A stretch of 64,000 nucleotides of DNA. Source: Allacma fusca. Lineage: Eukaryota; Arthropoda; Collembola; Symphypleona; Sminthuridae. Positions within the stretch are counted from its first letter, which is position 1, and every line of letters starts with the position of its first letter. Both the position numbers and the translations under genes were made by a program. The stretch is from NCBI GenBank assembly GCA_947179485.1, contig OX359246.1:22692001-22756000 (forward strand). Reading direction: 5' to 3'. The notes below the pieces were generated by a model. The model had not been told where the DNA came from. It saw only the letters and a program-made list of their open reading frames with translations, and did no database searches. Below are positions 49,189-60,307 of this stretch, piece after piece.

Positions 49189-49935
49189 TTATGGTTTTGA
49201 GTTAGGGCTGGAAAAGCGATTCTTCCGTTCATCTCGTTTGCGTTGAAATTGCTTTCTGGCCTGAATCTTCTTGCCGCTCCTATGCCTATTGGCTCTGGTG
49301 AGCTGCTCTCTGGTCAACTTCAAACTATTTGGAACGTGCTGGTTGATGCAGTTCTTCTTTATATGACCAGGCTGACCACATTTTGAGCATCGTTTTGGAG
49401 GAAGATGAGGGTTGACTTCCAGGGGCTGGTTGGTTGTGATAACACATCGGTTGCCTTCTACAGGTATGGTGACATGTAAGTCGCTCCGCTGATCCGTGGC
49501 GCCATCTATATTAGTAGGCAAACGAGCTCTGGATTCTCCAAGGCTCACATCGTCTACTTTATTGAGCAGTTGTCCCTCTTGGTTGAACACGAGTACATCC
49601 CCGTTTTCTTCAATAACGTGCTGAACAATCTCGGATGGGTCAATGTCGTCTGATGAATTTGACACTTCTTCAACATCAATTTCCATTGGTGTGAAATCAT
49701 TTGACGATATAATGGTACTCGTCATGCCAATGAGAATGTCCACTATGTACCTTGCATGTTCTTTAGCTGGTGCTGACAATTCTAAGTTCCGGTTAATGCG
49801 GCTAAGAGTAGTTGGGGTTTTGATCTCCAACAACTGCAAGATGATGCCCTCACTGAGAACTTCTGATATCGCCATGTCTTCGTCGCGTGCTAGTTGGACT
49901 CTCCAAGTATTTAGCATTACACACCTTAGCTTCAT
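49189..49935 (-). CDS. gypsy-2 ORF4: zinc-knuckle, basic-tail protein
   Basis: 248 residues: a helical-looking N-terminal part, an acidic middle (about residues 90-125), one CCHC knuckle CSKCGQPGHIKKNC and a strongly basic tail (RKQFQRKRDERKNR). This is a nucleic-acid binding design like a nucleocapsid, but it is separate from Gag. It is in the same frame as ORF3, parted only by TGA and TAA 9 nt apart and a few codons, so both may come from one ancestral frame or from stop readthrough. No Pfam-like family recognised beyond the knuckle. Confidence 0.65.
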   Translation of the reverse strand: MKLRCVMLNTWRVQLARDEDMAISEVLSEGIILQLLEIKTPTTLSRINRNLELSAPAKEHARYIVDILIGMTSTIISSNDFTPMEIDVEEVSNSSDDIDPSEIVQHVIEENGDVLVFNQEGQLLNKVDDVSLGESRARLPTNIDGATDQRSDLHVTIPVEGNRCVITTNQPLEVNPHLPPKRCSKCGQPGHIKKNCINQHVPNSLKLTREQLTRANRHRSGKKIQARKQFQRKRDERKNRFSSPNSKP

Positions 49936-49953
49936 GGGTCGTTAACGATCTGT

Positions 49954-50808
49954 TCAACGTTCTTTGAATATGTTGTACAAAAAAACTGGTTCATACATCT
50001 TATTCTGGATAATGACATTAATACGTTTCGTAACAATTTTCGCTTCCCACGATTCCAAATTAACATACAATTCATTTGAGGTATTACAATTTCTAGCTTC
50101 GGTTTTAATTTTGGACCAAATTTTTATAATTGCTCTTGAAAATCTAGCAGCAGTTAATTGAGCCTCATAATCTACCAAATCTCGTGACCAATCAACCATA
50201 AAATTTGATTTAGCAAAATCGGTGTTACAATGTGTACGACATAATTCATTTAGACCTTTATCCAATTCCGATCCTTTTTTACCCGATAAATAGTAATGTG
50301 CGAATCTAACGTCCACAGAGCAAAGAAGAATACAATCAAAATCTCTGAACAAGTATTTCGCGGTTTTGTTTGAATAATATACAACCTTCAAAATATTCGG
50401 ATTTTCACAAATTATTTTTACGCGTTCTCTAATATAATCAAAATCATTTAGCAAAGGAATAACATAAGTTTTAGTTTGCGTAGCAATAGAAATATGAGTA
50501 CAAAAGCCGTAAGCAAATGTATTCTTACAATTAGCAAATAAAGAAAATCCAATCCCCTTCTCAATCACAACAGCATTGAACATACAATTAATCAGTAGCC
50601 TTGACGAACAATACAGAACAGGTGCTTTCAACGAATAGTTAGTTATAATATCGCGATGGTATTCTGACAATTTCCACACATCTATAGCAGCGTTCTGCAT
50701 TAAGGATAACTCAAACTTAGCAGCATTATTAATTCGCTTCATGTGAGATTTAAGCCATGGAAGTTTGTCCTGAATCCTGTTAATATTAGCATGAAAAACT
50801 GGTAGCAT
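49954..50808 (-). CDS. gypsy-2 ORF3: RNase D/Rrp6-like domain, catalytic residues lost
   Basis: 284 residues in the place of env, but with no signal peptide or membrane anchor. From about residue 66 the order of segments follows Rrp6/EXOSC10: HISIATQTKTYVIPL (105-119, as in MQIST..TFIVD), NPNILKVVYYSNKTAKYLFRDF (137-157, gapless against the KVFHGADSDI.WLQRDF segment), SVDVRFAHYYL (164-174, as in FDT..A..L), DWSRDLVDYEAQLTAARFSRAIIKIW (206-231, as in DWR.RPL...YAR.D..YLL). Catalytic positions are changed: exo I Asp is Val 81 (Glu 83 kept), exo II Asp is Thr 149, exo III Asp is Ser 224. So it is probably an RNA-binding, non-cleaving relative, as in Egalitarian-type proteins. The fold call is by eye. 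Confidence 0.6.
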   Translation of the reverse strand: MLPVFHANINRIQDKLPWLKSHMKRINNAAKFELSLMQNAAIDVWKLSEYHRDIITNYSLKAPVLYCSSRLLINCMFNAVVIEKGIGFSLFANCKNTFAYGFCTHISIATQTKTYVIPLLNDFDYIRERVKIICENPNILKVVYYSNKTAKYLFRDFDCILLCSVDVRFAHYYLSGKKGSELDKGLNELCRTHCNTDFAKSNFMVDWSRDLVDYEAQLTAARFSRAIIKIWSKIKTEARNCNTSNELYVNLESWEAKIVTKRINVIIQNKMYEPVFLYNIFKER

Positions 50809-50842
50809 ACTAAATTAAAGCAGCGCAAGCCTCGCTAACGCT

Positions 50843-50844
50843 CT
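50843..50844 (-). promoter_or_regulatory. Splice acceptor before ORF3
   Basis: On the - strand TTTTTTTTTGCAG ends at 50843, 35 bp before the ORF3 ATG. A long pyrimidine tract so placed suggests that ORF3 and ORF4 are made from a spliced subgenomic RNA, the way env is in errantiviruses. The donor was not identified. Confidence 0.6.
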
Positions 50845-51174
50845 GCAAAAAAAAACATTCAAAATAAATAAGAATTAATTAAAACATTTGCTCTGGTTTC
50901 ACCATAGCAATTTAAAAGTGTAATTAATGGTATAATCTAAAACGAAACAAAATTATAAGCCAATCAAAGATTATACACATTAAAATTCAATTCCCTGCAC
51001 CCGAAGGCGCGACTATGTACATATTTAACTGCTAGCATGAGTCCCGCTCCTGCTATTCAGTTAGAAAGCAAACAAAAAAAAACTTAACCTAATTTTGAAA
51101 TCCTTAACCTAACCTAAAAATACAGATAACCTAACGTTCATGGCCAGAACTATACTAAAATTAAATACTTCCCC

Positions 51175-54100
51175 TTAGTTAAAAAATGAACTAGTGTTCA
51201 AAATTAAATTTAAAACTTGATTAGGCTTTCTCCTGCGTGCGTCCGAATAATCTACCTTAGGCTTTTTACGCAACACCCTACCCGAATCATTACTGGGTGT
51301 TTCAGGTGTGTGAACTTCCGGCTGGTTAGCCTGACCTACGAGCAAATTATCATTAGCTACAGAAAAATCCTTCCTACTCTTCCTACTTTCCCAAACATTT
51401 GCACGTGCGTCGTTTCTTTCATCTTCGTAGTAAGGTCTAAACTCATAAACATGATGAGTTCCGAATGGTTCACCTGTAGAGACATGAGCTATTTCAAATG
51501 TTAAGCCAGGAGTGATTTCTCGAATTAATTTAAATGGACCGAACCACTTTTTGCTCAGTTTTTTACTAATCTTTTCCTCAGCATTTGAGAGTATGTGGGT
51601 TCTTAGTAACACTTTATCACCTACAATGAATTTACACGGCTGCCTTTTCCTATCATATCGTTCCTTTTGCGACAAATACGAATTATGCATGTTTTTTAGC
51701 ACCCAATCTCTCAACTTACTTAACTCTAGTTGTAACCAAGCAGCTATTTGTTCTTGTGTTAAAGTTGGTCTCTCTGCTGGCGCAATTGCTCTATCAATTG
51801 GCAACTGAATGATTCTACCTAAATTAAGTAAATCGGAGCTACATCCTAATGATTCCCTCACCATGGTGCGTAAAGTTAATGCGAATTTCTGGAGATAAAT
51901 GTCCCAGTCCGACTGTCGTTTGCCACAAAATGAAGTTATCATAGTTTTTAAGTCCCTGTTGGAACGTTCAACCTGATTTCCCTGCGGGGAATAATATGCT
52001 ACTGTTCTGTGTTGGATACCCCAACGTTTGCACAACTTCTCAAAAACTCTACCTTCAAACTGAGTTCCGTGATCAGTAATAACTTTATTTGGAAATCCAA
52101 ATCGGCAAAAAACTTGATCCTCTAATAATTCCGTCAGAATCGGTGCAGTGGCCTTTCTCATTGGAAATATTTCGAGTCATTTCGTGAATTCGTCCTGACA
52201 AACTAAAATATACTCATTTTGTCTTTTAGTCTTGGGTAGCCGACCAACAATATCTACAAATAAAGTTTGCATGGCTTCAGCTACCTTAAAGTTATGACCC
52301 ATCAGTCCTTGCGGAACTTGGTTATTTGATTTGACCTGTTGACACACTTGACATGACTTGCAAAAATTCTTAATGTCATTTGTCATGCCTTTCCAAAAAA
52401 ATCTTTTCATTATCATGTGCCTGGTTTTCTTAAACCCTAATTGCGCGCATTCTGGGACATCATGAAATGAAGATATAATTTCAGATCTCATACTTGCTGG
52501 TATCACAGGGACTAGCATAGTCTTACTTTGCAATTCCCCTATCTGTTTCTCATAATCAGCTTTACGCTTACAATCAGCATCTGATACTTCCTGTAACGTC
52601 AAAAGCTTGTCTCGGCCGGCGTTTTCTATTTTACGTTGCCACAATAAAGCTTTTTGCTTCAATCTCAGCAAAGGACGCTCCTCACGCCCCTGTAACCTAT
52701 TATAGAACAAAGCTAAAGGTTCATAAGCATGCTCCTCACATGCTATCATTGAAGTACACATAAACGTACTCAGTAAAGGTTCCTCACCTTCTCGATCGCA
52801 GAACTGAGCTGCATTTAAAGGATATTCCTTGCTACGCATAGCATTTTTCAATCTCGATAGTCTAATACTCATTAGACTTAAGCTTGGGCTATTCAAAGAA
52901 TTTATTTTATCCTTCTGAAGATATTCATCGAGTTTCCTACTCGAAGCTTTACCCAACTTCTTAATTTCCAACATATTATAAGTGGGTACTCTAGCACATA
53001 ATAATCCTTCGTGCAATTCATAAATCTGCTTACAAGACAGTTTCACATTGTTTTCTAAACTTGTGATCACGGAAGCTAATTTCAAGTCCTCGCGCTGAGC
53101 TAATTTCAACCGTTCTTTAGTAACCTCGGTAGCTAGATAATTTATACGAGGAATTAATTCACCTTCTGCAATTTCATCAAGGAGTTGATCAGGCTCGCAT
53201 GAATCCTTTGGTGCTCTACTTAAAGCATCGGCGAGTATATTCGCTTTCCCTTTAATGTGCTTTAACTCATAATTGTACTCTTCTAGCTCAATACTCCAAC
53301 GCTCAACTTTAGCCTTCCTACTTGGATTCTTCTTCATCCAAGTGACTGCCATATTATCGGTTTGGACAATGATTTTATGTCCTGCAATTAGATTGTGAAA
53401 TTTCCTTAATCCCCAAACGATTGCAAAACATTCCTTCTCGTATACCCGCCATTTCTGTTGATTAGGGTTTAAAGTAGCACTTCTACATTCAATAATGTGC
53501 TCTTTCTCAGCTACAATTTGAAGTAAAACAGCAGCTATAGCTATATCACTAGCATCAGTCTGAACAATAATATCCTGCTCATAGTCAATTCCGTGAAGAT
53601 AAACTTCTTCTTCCATTCTATCTTTAATGGAATCAAAAGACTTCTGCTCTGCCTCTCCCCATTTCCATCTAGAAGTTTTCTTTAATAAGTTATAGAGTGG
53701 TGCCGCTACTTCTGAAAAATTCTTAATAAATGTCGAATACCATGCTGATTTACCTAAAAATCGCAGTACCGCTTTCTCATTCTTTGGCACTTGATAGTCT
53801 CTTATACCCTGTACTTTCTCCGGACTTTTCTTAAGACCTTGCGGAGTAATGATGTGGCCTAAAAATTCGGTTTCCTGCTTTGCAAATTCACATTTTGTTA
53901 AATTAATTGTGACGCCTGCCTGCCGAAGAATATTGAATACAATGCGTAAATGCATTAAATGTTTCTCGTATGTTTTCGAAAAGACTAGCCCATCATCTAA
54001 ATAACACATAATTATTTTATACATCCAATCCTTGAAAGCATAATTCATGAACTGTTGGAATGTTGCTGGAGCATTTGTCAATCCGAATGGAAGTCTGACG

Positions 54101-55062
54101 TACTCATAATGACCTCCTCCAGGAACACTAAAAGCTGTTTTAGGGATTGATGCTTTATCTAGGCGAATCTGAAAATAACCGTTTTTCAAATCAATTTTCG
54201 AAAACCATCTATACGAGGGAATCATTCTCAACGCATTGAGCGGTTTGAAATTGAGACACATCCGAAAACTACCATCTTTCTTACGTGCCAAAACAATATT
54301 GGAGTTATACGGTGATGTCGACCTCTGTATAACCCTGGCTGCTAACAATTTTTCTATCTCCTCATCTATAACTTTTAATTGTGCTGGGGGATAGCCTCTA
54401 ACTTTAGTCTTTGGAATTATACTATCAGGACAATCTATGTGATGGTAGACCCAGTCTGTAACGCCAATGGACCCGTCTATTGGAGCTACATCTCTGAACT
54501 CATCCAATAATTCCTGTATATCTCTATCCATTTGTTTTTTAGTTGGAATTTCGTCATTATTCTTAACTGCTAAATTCAATCTAAAAGAACCTTTCTCATT
54601 AGTTTCAATTACATATGGATCGTTAGAAGGGAGAATACCATACCAAAAAATTCCTTCCTTCAGGCTGAAACTCAAATCATTAATTTCCAAGAACTGTTTG
54701 CCTAATATTAAATCAGTACCGCATTCCAGTTTGGATAATACATGGAAATTATCCTTTAGGAGTCTATCCCCAAATTGAAATTGTAATTCAATAGTTCCTC
54801 TTGTTTTGACAATTTCCCCTGACGCGGTTTTGAATCGACTTCCCTTAGAATTTGATTCTATTGGAAATGGAAGTTTACTAGCGATTTTTAAGGTTATGCA
54901 ACATCTAGAACAACCTGTGTCTATTAAGGCTCTAAGAGTATAGCCTTCAACATGCAAAGTAGTGGTTGGGGGCGTGTCATTGTAGCTAACTGTGGATACC
55001 GGAGCTAAAATTAGTTCCGAGAGAAAATCAACTGGGACAGTACGAGACTGTCCCTCTAACAT
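51175..55062 (-). CDS. pol: gypsy-2 pol: protease, RT, RNase H, integrase
   Basis: Frame from ATG 55062: protease RALIDTGCSRCC (DTG at residues 48-50); reverse transcriptase with SKIDLKNGYFQIRL and YLDD; RNase H with VQTDASDIAIAAVL; integrase zinc region (H, H, CKSCQVC), Asp in LFVDIVGRLP, Asp in VITDHGTQFEG, Glu in NQVERSNRDL. A single in-frame TGA at 52174-52176 interrupts integrase in an otherwise open frame of about 1295 codons, where a Trp is the family residue (FTK-W). It is the main defect of this young copy. The tail after the core is a typical gypsy integrase C-terminus. Confidence 0.95.
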
Positions 55063-56272
55063 TCCCCCGAACTGTCAGTATCGTGTTGACTCAGAGGTTC
55101 AGAAGAACATTGATGCCTCACATAACCCTCGCCACCACACAACCAACATTCTACTGATGTATGCTGAAAGGTCATCATAATGCCCTTATTCTTACTTGGA
55201 CAAGCTTTCTCAATGTGCCCATAACCTTTACAACCATGACACTTGATTTTGGTGTCAACCTGCGCTTTGGACTTGTCAAATCCGAACTTCCTACTAAACC
55301 CCTTTTATCATTTCTGGAAGTGCTGGCCTCTGACTTGCTCTCTTCCTTGGGACTATGACCTGATCCATTACTGTGGTAACCTCGACCTCGACCTTGAAAC
55401 CTTCCTCTGAAACTACCCCGATGAGAATTTTCTCTGTAGCCCTGTTTTGAATTTTCATTTTTATCCTTTTTGTGAGCCTTGCCGGACTCACTATCAGTTT
55501 TGCTCTCCTTTTCCGAAACGCCAGCTAGAGGTGGAAGCCCCATTTTCCCTAGCTTATCCAATTTCTGCGTTTTATGGAGAATACGCAAAGCATCCTCCGC
55601 TGCAGCTATCAATTTGCCTGCAGTCGGATTAGCCTGATCAGGGTCCCATTTTACCGTTTGATATATTCTGTAATGAAGCCCGTGATATGCTCGACGCAAC
55701 CAATCACTAAGGGATTCTCTCCTATCTACTTGTGTAGCCAGAAAAATCATTTCATAAACATAATCCGCTACCGGCTCAAAATGTTTCTGGGACTTAGTTG
55801 CTAATAAACGTAACCGTTCCTGCTTATCGAAGGCAGTGTCAAATTCTGATGCAAATTCCATCTGTATTTCAACCCATGTTGTGGTTGCAGTGACTGTGTT
55901 TTCATACCACTTCTGCATATCACCCTTCAAGATACCTCCAAGTAAATATACGTACTTGTCGGCAGTATGATGCTGCAGAGTAAAATACTTCTCTACCTGG
56001 GTGAAAAAATATTCAGAGGTCATCCTCTTCCTATCATATGTAGGAATCTGCATGTTAGAATTGGCCAAAATGACATTGTGACCAGGATTTGCAACTGGAT
56101 TTGCAGCTGGATTGGCTTGCTGTGTACATACAGTAACTAATTGTTGTGCCGCTAGGGCAGCTTGCTCGGCTATCCTAAGATAGTTGCCACTGTCATTTTT
56201 AGCCTTTTGCATGAACTGTAATAGAAAAGCTTTCTCAGGGTCCCCTAAGCCTTGGTACCATGCGTCAGCCAT
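55056..56272 (-). pseudogene. gag: gypsy-2 gag
   Basis: From ATG 56272, capsid-like sequence (EYFFTQVEKYFTLQH, MQKWYENTV) then an Arg/Gly-rich linker (RGRFQGRGRGY). Two knuckles, CHGCKGYGHIEKAC and CWLCGGEGYVRHQC, are read in a different frame from the capsid part; the shift lies at an A-run near 55300-55308. One base missing would explain it; -1 frameshifting at the run is the alternative. The knuckle frame ends at TAG 55056-55058 and overlaps the pol ATG by 7 bp. Confidence 0.85.
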
Positions 56273-56574
56273 GTCCGTAGATGAGACGCTATTTAAATTT
56301 TGCGTACTACTATTTTTGCAACTTTAGCTTGCCTATTGATTTGTCTCTCAGCCCGTGCAGAATTAGCATCAACAGTAGGATTCCCCTGTTTAATAATGGA
56401 TTTATCCTCCTTACTCATATACAGATATTTATTAAAATTATAATGACCATGAACTTTATTTAAAACTTGTTTTAAAAAAATTATTTAAAACAAAATACTG
56501 CTCTTTCTACCAGCGCAATGGCATTAAGATATTTGTAAAAAAAATATATGTGGAACTTCGATCCAGCTTGTAGT

Positions 56575-56770
56575 GTTAACAATGATAAGCTTCGCTTCCT
56601 AATTTGTCTTTTTTAACTAATGAAGCCTATGCTAAAACTTCTAATGTTAACAGTGATAAGCTCCCGTCCTGATTTGTTTTTGTTTTACATTAATGAGCCT
56701 AACCAAAAACTTCTGTTAACATTGGTGAGCTCCTTTCGTGATTTGTTTTTTTTTAAATAATGAGCCTATC
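56575..56770 (-). repeat. Tandem repeat in gypsy-2 leader, three ~70-bp units
   Basis: Units start with GTTAAC at 56575, 56646 and 56714 and share a GTGAGCTCC/GATAAGCTCC string, a GATTTGTTTTT run and TGAGCCTA. They lie in the 1.3 kb untranslated leader between primer site and gag, the place where Drosophila gypsy has its insulator repeats. Confidence 0.75.
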
Positions 56771-57560
56771 CAACCTTGGATAAACTGTGAGTGCAACCTG
56801 TATTAACCTTTGTTCATCTGGGTGAATGACCCTGCACTCAGCCCCTTAATCAAGGTTAGCTAATTTCGGACCTGACTCGTCTTTGTACCTATGTACTTAC
56901 GTGCAATGCTCCCTGAGTGTACTTGTTGGAATTAAATATATGCTATATTCCAAAACTACGCATAGTTAAGTGTATGAATATGCTTAATTATCCTCGGATT
57001 TTATTTGTGCCCTTACAATTAGTAATTCTATGTGATGGCAAAAAAAGAACAATCTTCACCCTGACTTTACCGCAACTGATTTTTAAAATGAACTAAAATT
57101 CCTTGCAACTTTTACGCATGAACATATTATGACTCTAAACTCTTCTATTTTCATCCTTAGTACTGCTCTTACAATAAATTCACAAGCATTTTATTTTTTG
57201 AGAAAAAACAATCTCTGTAACAGTATGGTTAGTATTTTCAGAACCAAAAAAAACTACGTGGCCATGAACATTCCCTATTAATTCCCTTTTTTTTCTTTTG
57301 AATTTGAGACTAATTTAGAAAACAGATTTAATTTACAAACAGAATTAATTTGGAACAAGAAAGTCCTGAATTCAGTTATTTCCTCTTTTTTAAAACAAAC
57401 ACAACTTAGCTCGAGGTCACTCAAGCTGGGAAATAATTTAAGACGGCTACGGACCCGCCGAACCTGACTCTTACCAAAATTTTCTCAAATAATCACCCGT
57501 GGGGAAATGTTCAGGAGCATCGGCCTTCAAAATTCCTCAAAAAAATATTGCAGACTTGGA

Positions 57561-57576
57561 CTCAGCACGGTCGCCA
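57561..57576 (-). other. Primer-binding site
   Basis: TGGCGACCGTGCTGAG on the - strand, 3 bp inside the 5' LTR. The first ten bases match the site used with tRNA-Arg by the Drosophila 412/mdg1 group as I remember it; the later bases differ. Confidence 0.6.
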
Positions 57577-57579
57577 AAG

Positions 57580-57877
57580 TGTAATAGGGTGTGGCGTGGC
57601 AGGGAATAGCTACTGCTAAGCTGTAGGTTAGAACAACAAACATTACCAATATGCCAAGAATCACACACTATTCCATTCTAAAAAGCAAGCCCAATTAAAT
57701 ATACAATGTAATTAAATAAATAACTAGATGAAAGCAAAATATGTTGCCAATGCCAATCTTCAGGATGCGGCCAGTAAATGTGAGACTCCAGTCCAGGGTT
57801 TAGTTAACGACAATATATATCTTTGATTTATTAATGTGGATCGCTACTATGACTCAGGGATACAAATAGTAAGTCTC
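57580..57877 (-). repeat. gypsy-2 5' LTR, truncated
   Basis: Same sequence as 48713-49010 with no difference seen. The U3 start present in the other LTR is absent; unrelated sequence begins at about 57879. Confidence 0.9.
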
Positions 57878-58204
57878 TAGTACGTCAATATTAAAAAAAA
57901 ATTATTATTATTTAACACGTTGCAAAAATGGAATTCTCTGGAACTTAAACCCAAAATTGTAGCTCATAAAACTCCAGTGTGCTCTTTTCCTTATTAGCTC
58001 AGCAAAAGTATATTGAAAGTGCTACTTGTCTTAGCTAATTTCAGTTATTACTGTACTTTGCGCTGCGATAATTAATTTAATGACTTACTGAATTCTCATT
58101 TAAATTCGAGTAGCTAATGGTATTACACATGTTGTGCTGCTATTTATTTTTTAATAAAGTCGATCTGAAATTTGGCTTTTTAAATCGATGTATAAACGTG
58201 TAGG

Positions 58205-58405
58205 TTGTACTTTTCTGCTAGTCTTTAAGTACTTTTGGGAACAGGAACAGGAACATCCCTGTTCCTGCAGGAACAGGTCCAGGAACTTTGAATTGGTACC
58301 CATTTTTATGGGAACAGGAACAGGACCATTGCTTTAGTTCCTGAAAAAATGGGTACAGGTACAGGAACAGGTATGGGTAGCAAATTTCCGTTCCCATGGA
58401 CATCA
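58205..58405. repeat. Degenerate GGAACAGGAACAG repeat
   Basis: About 190 bp of GGAACAGG-type units in both orientations, ending TTCCCATGGACATCACTA. A diverged relative lies at 41940-42070. Probably a hAT-type MITE remnant, but clear target duplications were not found. Confidence 0.5.
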
Positions 58406-58754
58406 CTACATTACAGTCAAGAGCTGTTGCTGTTGCAAGTTTTATGCATAAACTTTCCACTAATGTTACCCAGAATATATTTAAGTGTGCATTTGGAAAT
58501 TCTGAATTATTCGATAAAGTAGAATGAATTGTGATTTCCAAAACTGATTCGGTGTTTAAATTTTCCCCTTGCTCTTTCACGAGAAATTTGATGATTTTCG
58601 TCACCTTCACTACTTGTATCGAGTAAAAAATTCATAGTTTACTGTTTAAAACCTGTCTAAATCTATATTAATTATTTACAATATATTTTTATAGCTATAT
58701 CAAAACAATTGTGTAAACTCTATTTACAATTTGACAGCGGTTTAAGGTACTGTC

Positions 58755-59715
58755 TATAGCTCCTCACGGGTCGAGTAGTTATCCATACCGTACTCGTACT
58801 TGGAACCGTACTCGAATTGTCCCCGCTTGACCCGGACTTGTGTCTTCAAGTACGAGTAAAACATCCTGTACTCGGAGGACGGTGTTATATTTCTAAATTT
58901 TTTACCGAACTTGGAACGTACTTACGAGTATAAAACGTTTATACCGACCGACCCGTACTTGAACTCGTACTCGAACCGTACTCGAGTATCAAGTTCACCG
59001 AAAAAAAATTTTTTAGATGTTATTTTTTGTTAAACAGATATTGACAGAAAACAAATAATAGATTCAACTAACAAGAATTTGTAACTGCAACTTACGAACA
59101 GTGTCTGCAATGAAAATTTTTTCCAACGAGATTAAAATGCCGATGAACAATAGATCAAGATTTGATTCTGCCAGTCATATCGACTGGATTCTCTTCAGTC
59201 AGGCCAATCTCACTATAACCTCCATTAATTCTGCCCTATTCTCCTGTTCCATTATATTTTACGGCGATAGGTAAATACTTACAATTAGTAACTACAGTAG
59301 TACTCAATTCGGAGTTGTAACAATAACTTACGCTGTAGGTGTAACGTTTCATGCTATTCGGAGTAATTTTGAATTTAACCGCTTTTCCTTTTTTGCTTCG
59401 GAATAACAACAACCGTTTTTTGTAATCAAGGAAATATGGATGTGGACTTTGTGCTGGAGGAAATTACTCCAGTATCAAATGTAAATCCGAGTACGGGTTC
59501 AAGTACTTTTGAATTTATGTCCCGAACTCGTACTCGTGCTTTGGTTCAAGTACTTTGAACGTACTCGCTCTTATACTCGTTAGAAATATACTCAAGTTCG
59601 AGTACGAAAACGGATACTCGACCGACGAGTACAAGTACCAATTTAAGTTGATACCGTACTCGACCCGTACTCGTACTCGAACTCGAGTATCTACTCGTAC
59701 TCGTCAGGAGCTATA
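58755..59715. mobile_element. hAT-like MITE, 961 bp
   Basis: Ends TATAGCTCCTCACGGGT and GTCAGGAGCTATA form an imperfect inverted repeat with perfect 8-bp duplications GTACTGTC (58747-58754 and 59716-59723). Both subterminal parts are built of CGAGTAC/GTACTCG repeats like the element at 38849, to which it is related by its AGCTCC-CACGGGT end. No coding frame. Confidence 0.9.
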
Positions 59716-59723
59716 GTACTGTC

Positions 59724-60300
59724 ACCTTTGAGCGACAGTTGTAAGTCACTTGTAATTACTCTGGTATATGAAACGTAATAATTATAAATCATTTACAATT
59801 TCCTGTCAGTTGTTGTCAGTGTTTATGAAATCATATTTCAATTGAAAATTGATAATTGTCACTTTTCACTTGTAATTGCCGGATTGTAATGTTTATGAAA
59901 TAGGGGCCAGGGCTAACATTTATGTTAAGACCACCTTTATGTTGCCACAAACTATGTATGTCCTTGACCAGTGGACATTGGAATAATTATTTTCATATAA
60001 ATCAAAGATCCTGCACTGTCAATTAAAATCTTCGATCCAGACGATTGTCTGTTTCCCACAAACTGGGACTAAATACCCGTACAGGATCGCTCGTAGCGCT
60101 TCCGGGAATTTGTATTCCGGTTCCTCTTACGGTGGCCCCATAATTTGAGAATACAGCAGACCTAATGCAAATATTTATGTTGGATTTGATTTTCTTGTCC
60201 TCACAAAAATATGCACTTTTTAAGCCGTATTGGGTTCATATATATACTTGTCAGCGAATAAATATTTAGGGCAGGTCGCAGAGCTCCCTAAATAAACAGA
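59724..60300. other. No recognisable gene
   Basis: Low-complexity AT-rich sequence with repeated CAGTT/ACAACTG strings near 59730-59830; no coding signal. Confidence 0.3.
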
Positions 60301-60307
60301 ACTTGAT

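Larger units (their letters stand above)
48713..57879 (-). mobile_element. Ty3/gypsy retrotransposon 2, young, with two extra ORFs
   Basis: Two LTRs, primer site, polypurine tract, gag and pol on the - strand plus two further frames between pol and the 3' LTR. The LTRs appear identical over their shared 298 bp, so insertion is recent. The 5' LTR lacks the first roughly 144 bp present in the 3' LTR, which removes promoter sequence and leaves no target duplication to see. Confidence 0.95.

Noticed and set aside
49954-50808. ORF3 as an envelope gene
   Set aside because: No signal peptide, no membrane anchor, no furin-like site; the segment order fits an RNase D-like domain instead.
57879-57900. 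Target-site duplication of gypsy-2
   Set aside because: The truncated 5' LTR removes the outer end, and the bases on the two sides do not match.
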